From positions 372,001 to 436,000 of the forward strand of contig JARGXX010000098.1 of NCBI GenBank assembly GCA_030374765.1: a stretch of DNA of 64,000 bases. The letters are read 5' to 3'. The stretch's first letter is position 1. The number at the start of each line of letters is the position of its first letter. The notes under the pieces were generated by a model. The model saw nothing but the letters and a program-made list of their open reading frames with translations. It ran no database searches and had not been told where the DNA came from. Source of the DNA: Agarophyton chilense. Its lineage: Eukaryota; Rhodophyta; Florideophyceae; Gracilariales; Gracilariaceae. The position numbers and the translations under genes were made by a program. This document shows, piece after piece, positions 1 to 9,397 of this stretch.

Positions 1-777
1 GTTCGGTTGTACCACATGCACACCAATTTGCTTGGTAACAACTGTGACCCAAACCTGGGTTTCTGGCGGAATAGCCACTGACTTCGCAACCTTTACCCGT
101 GTAGACACCGGGTCCTTCTTCACAGATTCCTGCGCGACAGGGAGAGGAACGCGTGTTCGCGCTGCTCCCTGTAAGGGTTTACGAACGATTGGGATCGTAG
201 ACCCGTCTTCGAGTTCCACAGTTCTATTCCGAGGACGGATGGCTTCCACGAAGCGGTCGCAAAAGTCACAACCCAGTATGACTGGTGCTGCAAGTGACTT
301 GCTTACAATAAACTCTAGCTGAACGAGATAGGAGCCTAACCTCACCATGAGGGAAATTGTACCCAGTGTCCGTAGCGGGTTGTTGTTCGCATCGGCGATA
401 TCCAAACGTGGACCGGTACGAACTTGGACCCGGAGCAGCGGGGGTAACAATTCCACATGAATTAAGTTAGGAGCGGCTCCTGTATCCAGGACAGATATTT
501 GACGAACCATAAACTGGTTGGACAGGCCGAAGTAGGCGAATACTTTATAATTCCGCTTGGCCATTACCATAACTCGATCCGGAATACGGAGATTACGGGA
601 CCGTATCCACGGGCGACGGAGGACACTAAAGTATCCCGAGTTAACGTCGGTGTCAGCCGTTTTCCTTGAAAGGATAGTCACAGCTGGGGAGCGAAGCTGG
701 AGCGCCTCGGGCGTCTTCAACTCCGGCTTAGAAGACGCCCCTCCCGCAGGGGAGACTCCCAAGTTTAGTTTTTCGAA
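1..777 (-). CDS. Retropepsin-type aspartic protease, start of Pol (partial)
   Basis: Open frame on the minus strand, one base back relative to Gag, entered near 777 and still open at base 1. It contains the retropepsin active-site motif VLDTGAAPNLI and, about 70 residues on, the second conserved motif VILGCDF. Family knowledge: this protease cleaves the Gag-Pol polyprotein. The frame overlaps the last codons of Gag and has no ATG near its start, so expression by -1 frameshifting is the simplest reading. The first ATG in the frame is at 570, just before the active site. Polymerase domains are expected further left. Confidence 0.8.
709..774 (-). promoter_or_regulatory. Candidate -1 ribosomal frameshift signal at the Gag/Pro junction
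   Basis: Read on the minus strand, the last two Gag codons and stop are AAA AAC TAA preceded by G (heptamer G AAA AAC, 768-774). Slipping back one base enters the protease frame. About 13 bases downstream is a 5-bp hairpin (741-754), then a perfect 10-bp stem, GGGCGTCTTC/GAAGACGCCC, with a 12-base loop (709-740). A slippery run, a short spacer and a strong stem are the usual layout of -1 frameshift sites. The first base of the heptamer is G rather than A, so slippage could be weak. Confidence 0.6.
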
Positions 778-2795
778 GCGGACCCCACCGAATTCGGTGC
801 GGCTGCCTCGAAGGGGACCGGTTGTTCCCCGTTCGCGGGTACAAGTTCTGCATCCCTGTCAGCAAGGTGAGCTCGGAGTATCCTTTGTTCCTCATAGGAC
901 CTACTCGGGACTCCAGCTTTCTCCTCAGGGGTCAGAGCCTCGTACTGAGCGGTAATTCGTGAACCCTCCCGCAGGGGAAATGTGCAGTCTGGTGCTTTGT
1001 GACCACGGAGGTAACACAAATAGCAAATCAGCTCTGCCGGGTTCGGTTGTGGACGTGAATCCATGCGACGTGGTGCTGTATCCCTCCATCCGGGGCGAGA
1101 GAACCGAGCAGCGGTATTCGCAAAAGGTAGCGATGCGGCTGGCACCCTCCGTCCTTGGGTATAGAGTGCAGGGTCTTCATCCGTAGTCGGAGCGGATGTC
1201 GACGGCAACTCAGACGTACCCATAGATTCGGGGTTACTTCCCATGAAGTGAATGTTATCATTGACCCCCACAGGGGCAGGGCCTCCTGCGAGTGACAAAG
1301 ACGAGTTACCTCCATCGGCGAGGAGTGCACGTGTCGGCCGACTCTTTCGGTTCTGCCGGGCACGGAGAGTATCCCCCTCAGCCTGGGCGTACTGAACCAG
1401 TTCCAAGTAGGTCAGCTTGCGCTTCTCTTCCCGATGTCGGGCAACCAATGCCCTTATCGAGGGGTCCAAACCATCCACAAACATGGTGCATCTCTCGTAG
1501 GCGGGGAATAAATTCCCGCATCGGTGAAACGCTTTATTCAAGCGAGTTGAATACACCGTTTCGGTTTCCATCGGCTTCTGCCGCGTATCCCTTAATGCAA
1601 GGATTGCTTCCTGAATCGCATTTCCAGTAGCGTATGACCTCAAGAGGTACTGCACCGCTTCGGGCCAGCACGTGACTCCCCCTTCTGAGGCTCGGGATGA
1701 TCCACGGACGGAGTTGAACTGGTCTTCAGCCATCCCCTTTAAGAAATAGGGTAATGCAAGATACGCTTGCGCTTCACTCATACCGAGGATGTCAGCCTCC
1801 TGGACGAACCTCGCAAGGAAATCGAGCACCAGAATTCGGTCTGTTCCTGTGAACTCCCTCTTCTGTAGGGTGATGCTCAGCCTTTTGATGTAGTCCTTGA
1901 CCTTACCCGTTCCGCGGGATGTTCGATCTCCCGAAGGGTTATCCAACCGGTAATAGCGGTACGAGAGCAGCTTCCGATAGAGAGGATTCGTCGGCTTCAG
2001 CTCCCTTAATCCAAGGTGTTTCCTACCCTTCTTCCGGGTACGGATGGCCCCTTGAGAGGTGTAAGTAGCCTTCGACCGAGTCGCCCGGGATGACCGGCGT
2101 TCATCTTCACTATCCGAAGATTCGGAGGACGAACTCGATGACGAGCGGTTGGGATCGGAATCCGATAAATCCTCTTGGAGGTGAACCCTCTTCTTGGACT
2201 TGCGGCGGTGCCGTTTAGCGGAGCGGTGTTCTTCGTCTTCCGAAACGTCGGGTTTATCCTTCGAGGCTTCTGTGTCTCCGTCCATACGGATAATGGCCTC
2301 GAGGGTGTCCAGCCGAGCTCGGAAGCGTTCCGCTTGCACGCGGTGTTCCTCCACGAGGCTTCGGTACTCCTGGATAAAGACCCCAGGGGTACCAAAGCTT
2401 TCCAAAAGGAAGTTCACATCCCTCCCCAGGGTACGAAGGTCATCGGCGACTCCCCGCACCTGGGCGTCCTCCAGCTTGAGGCGGAGGGTAGTAACCTCCT
2501 GAAGGAGCTCGACGTGAGCCGCGTTGGCGATATCGATTCGAGTCTCCAGGCGCTGTAATTCAGGGTCGGCCCGACTTCGGGGTGCTGCTGAGGGGGTCTC
2601 CACCACTGGAGCTGGGCCCACAGCCACGACCTCTCGAGGACCTGAAACCACTGAGGGTGCTCTCCGAGTGTCCGGATCGATACCGGAATCGTTCCGACCT
2701 TCGGGAATTGAGCTCCTCTGCCTGGGCGGGGCCGGGGGCACTGAATCCGCTTGACGGTTCGATCCAGTCCTGGAACCACGGGTAGGCGGCGACAT
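765..2795 (-). CDS. Retrotransposon Gag polyprotein with CCHC zinc knuckle
   Basis: Intact 676-residue frame starting at ATG 2795. The N-terminal third is low-complexity and charged, with a Ser/Arg-rich stretch around residues 195-245. The middle (about 280-480) looks like a retrotransposon Gag capsid region. Near residue 588 is a zinc knuckle, CYLCYLRGHKAPDC (C-x2-C-x4-H-x4-C), followed by a Pro/Glu tail. Gag packages the element RNA into cytoplasmic particles. It ends at TAA (765-767) directly after an A-rich heptamer, and the protease frame overlaps by -1. Assignment to Gag is firm; the exact clade is not. Confidence 0.85.
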   Translation of the reverse strand: MSPPTRGSRTGSNRQADSVPPAPPRQRSSIPEGRNDSGIDPDTRRAPSVVSGPREVVAVGPAPVVETPSAAPRSRADPELQRLETRIDIANAAHVELLQEVTTLRLKLEDAQVRGVADDLRTLGRDVNFLLESFGTPGVFIQEYRSLVEEHRVQAERFRARLDTLEAIIRMDGDTEASKDKPDVSEDEEHRSAKRHRRKSKKRVHLQEDLSDSDPNRSSSSSSSESSDSEDERRSSRATRSKATYTSQGAIRTRKKGRKHLGLRELKPTNPLYRKLLSYRYYRLDNPSGDRTSRGTGKVKDYIKRLSITLQKREFTGTDRILVLDFLARFVQEADILGMSEAQAYLALPYFLKGMAEDQFNSVRGSSRASEGGVTCWPEAVQYLLRSYATGNAIQEAILALRDTRQKPMETETVYSTRLNKAFHRCGNLFPAYERCTMFVDGLDPSIRALVARHREEKRKLTYLELVQYAQAEGDTLRARQNRKSRPTRALLADGGNSSLSLAGGPAPVGVNDNIHFMGSNPESMGTSELPSTSAPTTDEDPALYTQGRRVPAASLPFANTAARFSRPGWRDTAPRRMDSRPQPNPAELICYLCYLRGHKAPDCTFPLREGSRITAQYEALTPEEKAGVPSRSYEEQRILRAHLADRDAELVPANGEQPVPFEAAAPNSVGSASKN

Positions 2796-3943
2796 GCTGC
2801 AGACACGACACCGACGATTCGGGGTAACGATGAAATTCGATCACGAGATTCCCGGAGAACGGATGACGTAACACAAAACAAAAATAAAAACCAATTCCAC
2901 CCTTTCCAAAGGGGACCACTACAACAAATCTTCACGACGGTGCTTCCTCTTCCAAGAGATATTCCAACACGTGGATAACCAACCCAAAAGTCCGAGAACG
3001 GATTCTAAGTCGGGAGACCACTTGTGGAGCAAAACCCGGCGACGGGAAGTGCTCTCAAGGTGTTCGAAGCCTTGCTCCTTGGGGGAGGCAGACTCAGAGA
3101 CAGAGCCCTCCGTTTCACCCGTAGTGTGGGGTGTAACTCCCACGGGGGATTCCGGCAGTACCGACGGAGGTGAGGGGTAGAAACCGTTGGATCGGGAATG
3201 GGTATGGGTATCCCAAAGAATGGGGGAAAATCCGGCGCAGAGGAAAAACGGGGCGAGTGTCGGGCACTAACAGGCACCGGACCCGAGAACCAGAAAAGGG
3301 GCGAAACAACAAAAGAAACCCAATACAGGGGCGAAAACCTGTCCTCGAAAGGAAACACAAAAAGCACGCAACAAGTAAGCAGAACCCCCACGGGGTATCG
3401 TGCACGCAGGTCGTCTGAGCGGTCCCAAGGGGGTGGTTGCACGGAACCCAAACGTGGGCACTCTCCAAGTGGAGTCGTGTCCCTACGCAGGCGTTGCTAA
3501 CCAGAGCCCGTTCTGGGTTGTAAGGCCGAAACGATGGCGACGAAGAACCTCTAAAGGTATCGAAGACCAACCTTGGTTACCATTTACTCTGAGCTTCGGA
3601 CTGTCAGATCTCATCTCCCTAAGTAGGGCCCACTAACTAAACTCTACAGTAGTGCACACCTGCTCAGGGCCATACACGTGGAGATCCCACTGTCAGGGCC
3701 CAAAAGTCCAACGTTCTAACAAATATCCGAAAATCGGTGCCAAAATTAAGCCACGTGTATCACGGGGCCAATCCGACCATGGGCCATCCGAATTGTCACT
3801 TCATAGGCGAACTCTAACCAGAAAACAGTGCCACCTCAGCACACCTTAGAGGGGATCATAGTCATAACCCTCGGAGGGTTCAATCCTCATTCTATGAGTT
3901 GCATCTTCAAGTATCCCCTAACTGGGCGTTGCTCTACATTTAG
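2796..3943 (-). other. Retrotransposon leader between LTR and Gag
   Basis: About 1.15 kb with no credible coding frame, lying between the inner LTR edge and the Gag ATG. It is GC-balanced with several short repeats of CCCCACGGG/CCCGTGGGG type. Its LTR-proximal end contains the structured segment at 3851-3918. By position it should be the untranslated leader that carries priming and packaging signals. I found no clear PBS. Confidence 0.5.
3851..3918. other. Nested stem-loop in the retrotransposon leader
   Basis: Three nested pairings are visible: GGGGAT (3851-3856) with ATCCCC (3913-3918), TCATAG (3856-3861) with CTATGA (3892-3897), and a hairpin AACCC/GGGTT (3866-3870/3876-3880). The plus strand also holds GGTTCAATCC, like a tRNA T-arm. 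The segment sits about 25 bases inside the LTR, where dimerisation, packaging or priming structures are expected. A role is inferred. Confidence 0.4.
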
Positions 3944-4794
3944 TGTCTATTTTTCGGGCGCGCTCTCACTGTCAGGAGCCGCGCGCCACACTACTTAGGA
4001 GGTTGAGCACTGCTCCACAGTAAAACCCCTCTTGGGAGACCAAGGAGGGATTCTTGGCTCTGAACTTTTCGCCTTCGGCGCGTCTTCACCGCATACTGCG
4101 TGAGCGCCCGTTGCACGTTTGTTCATCCACCCCTCTGTCAACTAGAGTGCTACCTCGACCGTGGGTTCATATTTAATCGCCGACACTTGTCGTAGTCTCG
4201 CCCCTGTATAGGGTTTCGCCCCCGTTTTCCTCTTGTTCTCCGTTTTGGCTCTCGTGAGTGGCCGCCCCACTCACTTCGCTAGTCCACCTCATACGAGTGT
4301 TTCCTCGCTCCTTTTCCGACAATCGCCGTGATACCGCTTCGCCTAGGATTGGTCACACCCCGGACTGTGCCGTGCTCACCTAAACACTCTAGGTATTTCC
4401 TGCCGGATTGGCCTCGGTCTTACACCCGACTCCGTCGTGCCTTTCCAGAGTGGCTCTGTTTCTGTGCTCCGCTGGGACGCGTCTCTTCTGCCGGAGGCGA
4501 TTCTCTCAAAAGAAGAAAATCCCGAACATCTTCGTGGTGTCTCCGCTCCAAGCGTTGTACTACACTTGGGTCACGACTATACCCTTTGGTTTATTGTTTC
4601 TCAATTAACACACAGGCTTTCCCGCGCGTCGACGCCTACCATCGTTTACCTACACGGTATAGGCTAGTCGCCTCGCCGTTTGCCCCTGCGGGTTTTCACG
4701 GTGCCCTGTTACCATTGAGGTTTACTACATCCACCTTCTAAGGTTGAGCGTCAACACGCTCCCTACGGTTGAGCGTCACTACGCTCCCGAGACA
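3944..4794 (-). repeat. Long terminal repeat of element A (851 bp)
   Basis: Bounded by TGTCT at 3944 and AGACA at 4790-4794, a perfect 5-bp inverted terminus of the TG...CA type. The first 622 bp are repeated with only scattered differences at 24718-25338 in the same orientation. The right end carries two short hairpin-forming repeats, GAGCGTCAACACGCTC and GAGCGTCACTACGCTC. The right boundary is inferred from the terminal motif, because the second copy diverges before it. Confidence 0.65.
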
Positions 4795-5652
4795 AGACCG
4801 AAGCATACCCCAGAGGTGATTGTACGACATCTACTGATTATCGAATTCAATGTCTGCATCACGCGATGTGCCTTAAAACAAACACTGTTTTTTTAAGTTG
4901 CCAAAGGAAGTAATTGTGGAGTGGGTGGGATCATCTATACGGCGCTTATTTACTTCAGTGCCTCAATACTCTCTCAGTACAGGTATGTACTGTCCGTGTT
5001 ACGTGTAAGATCATTCAGTTGGGTTGAGAAGAAAGCAACTCATATTCCAATGGAATATGAAAGCATGCTGAAACCATCTTATGCTACTGACCTCCATTCA
5101 AATGCCACATACTACAATCTTAATCTTTCGTTAAAGAGGCTCGCTAAATTGAGAGGTACCTTGCCGTCAACTCGCATGATAAGGCCCGCAGTCCTACTTT
5201 ACTAAAATCAATTAAAGGTCGAAGCAGATCAATTCAGTTAAGCTCTAACTTCGCTCTGCTTCAAAAATTCGTCAGAAACCCCCATTTTCAGTATAATCGG
5301 GAGACTTTTACGTGCCCAAGTGAACAAAGTAGCGGTTGTACGCAGACTTTCGAGAGCGAAAAACAGTGGAGCGCTTCCAGATTCTTGGGAAGAGGTGAAG
5401 ATGAATAAAAGATATCGTGAACTACGGCATGACATCTCTAAGTCTGCTACTTTGACCGAATATGACCGTCAATTGGCAAGAAAATACAAGAAGCTAATTT
5501 GAAATTGAAAAATCGAGAGATAGAACATGCAGAAGTTAAAATTTTTCTCCGAAAATTGAAAACCAATCTATACAATAAGTCGAGATTTAACTTTTATTAA
5601 AGAGAAATGTCGTGCAAAAATACAACAGGCTCTATGAAGCAATGAGAATTTT
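4795..5652. other. No recognisable gene between LTR and solo LTR
   Basis: Contains a plus-strand frame of 60 codons (5320-5502) with a charged, protein-like composition and an overlapping frame just upstream, but no domain I recognise. It could be the remnant of an old transposon gene. AT content rises toward 5650. Confidence 0.4.
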
Positions 5653-6082
5653 TGTAACGCAATGACTGGTATGTCAGCGTACTAGTCTCAACCTGAGGTA
5701 GCGTAGTAGAGCAGATTTTAAGGTTTGTATCCTTGACAGCGGCACTCCCTGAGTACTCGGTGCAATGGTCTGGAGTTTACTGCGTAGCACGGAAAGGATG
5801 GCTTGAAGACCAATTTGTGGAACTAATGTACCAAAGGGAGTAATTTTGTATTTTAACGGTGCCTACCTTACTGTAAGGGAGAAGCGTCACTCGAGCGAAG
5901 TAAATAGCAATGGAGAGGAGCTGGGATCTCCTTGGAGTTGTAATGCTAATCTATTACACTAATTAAAATAAAATAATTATCTAAATGAGCCCAGCCGAGG
6001 TCGGCAAGTCCACGTGGCGTCTGTAAGATACCTCAGGCCCCGGCGGTTTACAAGGCTCAACCATTATCGTTGCTCCTTCACA
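5653..6082. repeat. Solo LTR, copy 1 of a 430-446 bp family
   Basis: Begins TGTAACGC and ends CCTTCACA, flanked on both sides by the 5-bp duplication ATTTT (5648-5652 and 6083-6087). It aligns over its whole length with 37091-37536, which has its own different 5-bp duplication. TG...CA ends plus 5-bp duplications and no coding capacity fit a solo LTR. It also holds A-box-like (around 5699-5712) and B-box-like (5722-5732) sequences, only about 10 bases apart. Confidence 0.75.
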
Positions 6083-7870
6083 ATTTTGTCGCAATCCTCG
6101 ACTCACAAAAAATTGAAAGGAAAGGATTTTTATCGTTCCCTTTGCTTCTACAGCCACAGTACACGAAATAATGGCAAAAATACAGAAAGAAGGGTTGGTC
6201 TCGTCAATGAAAAGCGTGTTCCGTCTGCAAACAAGCTATATTTTTTCGCTGTTCGGACTCTTGGAACACAGATAGATTGCTGGTTAGAGCAATTATTTTT
6301 TGAATCTGAATTGGAAAAGCTTGAGCCGAACATGCAAATTGAGTAAACAAAACTGCTTTCAAGTACTTGTTTGTTTCTTTGCGGTTTCTATATTTGTCGC
6401 AAAGTAAAAATGAAAATAGTTTTAAGTTGTGTGCTGTCCTGATTATCACAAGTCTTTCAATGAAATTCTTACCTCGATTAAACTGTTCAATGATATGTAG
6501 TTAATCACAACTAGTATGATAGTGAGCGTTCACTGAGATTTTTGTGGACGTTCACCGTTCTTGAAACAAAGACAATTAACGATATACTTGTTTTACGGCT
6601 GGCAGTTCGATTTCTCGACACTGCTGAGAGGAGGTCTGCTAGGGACGTCTATTTAAGGGGTGAAGCCTGGTGTCGGCACAGCGTCTGCGCTGATTTCAGC
6701 CCCTAGTGGGCGTCAGCCCTCTTCTGAAGTGGCGGGAGAGTGCAAGTTCGAATAATGTTGCCAGGAGTTGACTTGAAGAAAAGAGGATTGTTGATTTGGT
6801 TTCTACAACGATTGCGGTTGATATGAGAGGGCAACTAACGTCATTGTCTTTGCATCTCCTAGTACCGTATTATGTTGACAAGGAAGAAGTTCCAGGAGAG
6901 ACTTTACAATTAATCTTGGAAATTGTGGACATCATTTTTCTATCGTAGCAACAATATGCAATGTAAAAAGTTCAAGGCGGCAAAAAGGCCACTCTTTTTA
7001 GATCCATCACTGTTTAGTTCTATGTGATGGGTCTAAAAAGATCCATCATATTCATATCATATTGAAATCACTTTCATATCATGGAATCTTTGATCACAAT
7101 TAATTTCATCGAAGGAAACGCATCGAGGGACGATCCCCGAAGTGTGCACCCCTCATACGTATGCTGGAGAAGAAATCTATTAAAGAAACAAAAACAACTG
7201 ATATGTAAGTAATGTCCTCTAGCTTGCCGAGAAGGAAGATGGAGGCAAACGATGGCCGGTAGGATTTCTTATGGTATGGCAAACTGGTGGGACGAATCGA
7301 AGCCCCGGTAGTGCTATCCAATTTCTCAAATTAAGTGAGCACTTTTTCTGATCAGCCCTCATTTTCAACGTCTCACTCTTCATGATGTCTACAATTGAAA
7401 GTCGATCGCTGTTGTCTAATATCCACAAAGCAAATGTAAACTGCACCATCATCAGAAGAGAAACGAGTATTTTTGAAGACCGGGTCTTCGCTACACGACT
7501 ATTTATGGAGATTGAAATAACCATGTTGAAATAGGACGAAGGTAGCACAATGAGACGACTAATCCGACAATCACGTAGCAAGTAATAACTTTCCCGTATC
7601 AGACGACACTGCACAAACCTCAAGGCGTCGCTTTCTGCTCGCGCTGAAATTCTAGACAAATTCTTGCCGAGATGCCGAGGACGAACCTGTTGAATCTGAA
7701 GAACCGTTGGGGTGTACTTTTAGCCACTCGCAATAAATACTGCTTTCTGGTCCACGGGGTCTTCATGTTAGCACCAAGGGGTATTCTGAAAAAGGATTGC
7801 AATATCGTTGCAACTTTTCGGGATGTCTCCGAAATCAAACATCAGCCACGGACTATTCGCTTCAGTTCGA
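6083..7870. other. Long stretch without a recognised gene; one strong inverted repeat
   Basis: Mostly AT-rich. An inverted repeat with 17-base arms (6994-7010 and 7024-7040, CTTTTTAGATCCATCAC against GTGATGGGTCTAAAAAG, one mismatch) surrounds a 13-base loop. Minus-strand frames over 7219-7659 (starting at TTG, not ATG) and 7620-7838 look protein-like but match no family I know and lie in different frames. They may be exons or remnants of one unknown gene. Confidence 0.4.
6994..7040. repeat. Inverted repeat / potential hairpin
   Basis: 17-base arms with one mismatch around a 13-base loop. It lies in non-coding DNA at least 800 bases from the nearest firm gene. It might be a transposon footprint; no function is evident. 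Confidence 0.6.
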
Positions 7871-8881
7871 CTACCTCCATACGGTGTGAGAGGCATTTTC
7901 CGCTTGATCGCGGGGATCTTGCATGCCTTCTGGATACAAAAATTCCGTAATACGCAAGAAGTCTATAGGATGTAACTCCTCTGGTCTCTTTAAATCCCAT
8001 CCGTTGGGCAACTGCTTACCATTGCATATGGGTTTCAAAGCATTCCGTAGTCGCTTTCTTCTCTGATTAAAAGCAGTTCTTACAACAATACGCAAAGCTC
8101 TGTTCATGGCCACATTGCTCCTGTCAAATTGGGGGTGTGGGGTGAACTCAAGTTGGACCATGGCCGACGTGACTTGCGGTGCAGGGAAAAACGAAGTGTT
8201 TGGAACCGTAAACAAGAGTCGAGGCTGCGCGTATAGCTGAGAGATGACGGAAAGAATTCCAAACGCTCGACTGTTTGGTGTGGCTGTAATGCGCTGAGCC
8301 ACTTCTTTTTGCATCATTACCAACGCGACGGATATGGTGTTCTCAGGCGCTTCTAACAGAGAAAACAAAATTTGAGAGACAATGTTGTAGGGAAGGTTTC
8401 CTATGACGGCCAGTGGTGTCGAAAGTTTGCTTGATAATGCATTCCAATCGACCTGCAACACGTCTGCATGATGAAGATTCAACTGCGGATGCTTGATATG
8501 AAGATGTTCGACAGCTCGCTTATCAATCTCAACGGCATACATTTTGGGGTAATGCAACAGCAACTTGTCAGTAAGCGCACCCAAACCAGGCCCCACTTCG
8601 ACGACTGTGGGAACAGGGTCAGAGCCGTCGACGACATCCTGGAAGGACGCAATGATACGATCGATGATCTGTTTGTCACGAAGAAAGTTCTGACTGAGCG
8701 ATTTCTTTGGGTGTATCGATCGTGGCGGCTGTGGAGGAGTGAATGAAAACGGCGCCGGAGTGAGGGTGCAGCGCGGCTGTTTCACGCGGGGAGGCGTTGG
8801 AATTGCGGAACGGTAGAAGAATTGGCGGGTTGTTGAGGGCGGCGCAAAGGCGCTGGGCAGAGTGAGTGGCACGCGCTTCAT
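7871..8881 (-). CDS. rRNA adenine dimethyltransferase (KsgA/Dim1 family), probably organellar
   Basis: S-adenosylmethionine-dependent enzyme that dimethylates two adjacent adenines near the 3' end of small-subunit rRNA. Visible motifs: LSQNFLRDKQ (about residue 57), the SAM-binding loop EVGPGLGALT (about 97), the acidic motif AVEID, and the catalytic NLPYNI (about 162), followed by FFPAPQV and the C-terminal helical domain (RTAFNQRRKRLRNAL). I chose ATG 8881, giving 336 residues whose first 50 or so are Ser/Thr/Pro/Arg-rich and acid-poor, like an organelle transit peptide. The frame stays open to an ATG at 9205, but that extension crosses a low-complexity pyrimidine-rich tract. Plastid versus mitochondrion cannot be decided from sequence. 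Confidence 0.92.
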   Translation of the reverse strand: MKRVPLTLPSAFAPPSTTRQFFYRSAIPTPPRVKQPRCTLTPAPFSFTPPQPPRSIHPKKSLSQNFLRDKQIIDRIIASFQDVVDGSDPVPTVVEVGPGLGALTDKLLLHYPKMYAVEIDKRAVEHLHIKHPQLNLHHADVLQVDWNALSSKLSTPLAVIGNLPYNIVSQILFSLLEAPENTISVALVMMQKEVAQRITATPNSRAFGILSVISQLYAQPRLLFTVPNTSFFPAPQVTSAMVQLEFTPHPQFDRSNVAMNRALRIVVRTAFNQRRKRLRNALKPICNGKQLPNGWDLKRPEELHPIDFLRITEFLYPEGMQDPRDQAENASHTVWR

Positions 8882-8950
8882 GCTTCGGTGCGTTTTTTGT
8901 TGGCTGTGAGCGCGACGGCGTTCCGTGAAGATGGGTTGTAGGAAACAAGT

Positions 8951-9028
8951 GGCGGGAAGGGAGGGGAGATGGGAGAGGAGAGAGGAGAGATGGGAGAGGA
9001 GAGATGGGAGAGGAGGAAGGAGGACGGT
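8951..9028. repeat. Polypurine tract with short tandem repeats
   Basis: Near-pure purine stretch on the plus strand, built from repeats of GAGATGGGAGAGGA. It lies 70-150 bases upstream of the chosen start of the minus-strand dimethyltransferase. It could be a promoter-proximal element or a neutral microsatellite. In the longer start model it would encode a Leu/Ser/Pro-rich run, which argues against that model. Confidence 0.6.
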
Positions 9029-9328
9029 GATCGGAGAACGGAGGAACGGGGCTTGCGGCGGCCTGGTCGCTGGCGTGATGATCTCACCTCGCGGAATGGG
9101 AAATCTGAGGCGATGCGCCCCAAACTGTAAAGGAGAAACACAAACGAGCAGAATCACGTGATGCCCGAGCTGATTGGCGCTCGCCGCATCGCTCCGATTT
9201 TGCATATCTCAGCTTGCGCTCATTTCGAAGAGGTTTTCGAGTCCACGATGGTGCGCGCCATCGTGACGACAAGCTTCTTACGTTTCGATGCAGTTAAGAG
9301 AAAGAGGTAGCGTCCGTGGTGTCTTAGG

Positions 9329-9334
9329 TTTATT
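9329..9334 (-). terminator. Polyadenylation signal AATAAA for the malectin-domain gene
   Basis: AATAAA on the minus strand, about 65 bases past the stop codon of the malectin-domain gene and on the same strand. Position and sequence fit a canonical poly(A) signal. Cleavage would be expected slightly further left. Confidence 0.5.
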
Positions 9335-9397
9335 ATACACAGTCTGTCCCCCCCTAACGCACAGGGGCGCGCTTGATTCTACACTGCAAGCTCTCAT

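Larger units (their letters stand above)
1..4794 (-). mobile_element. Ty3/gypsy-like LTR retrotransposon, 5' part (element A)
   Basis: Minus-strand element running off the left edge. Read from right to left it has an LTR (3944-4794), a leader of about 1.15 kb, a long Gag frame with a zinc knuckle, and a retropepsin frame that starts one base back and continues out of the window. Reverse transcriptase and integrase would lie beyond position 1, so the gypsy assignment rests on Gag/protease style and is inferred. Both frames visible here are intact, unlike the elements at 27-40 kb, so this may be a young copy. No convincing tRNA primer-binding site beginning TGG lies next to the inner LTR edge. 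Confidence 0.8.

Noticed and set aside
3878-3887. tRNA-like GGTTCAATCC suggesting a tRNA gene
   Set aside because: No D-arm or anticodon arm at the right distance; the surrounding DNA folds into other nested stems in a retrotransposon leader.
8882-9205. N-terminal extension of the dimethyltransferase to ATG 9205
   Set aside because: It would be encoded by a polypyrimidine microsatellite and gives a 108-residue low-complexity leader before a better transit peptide start at 8881. Kept only as an alternative.
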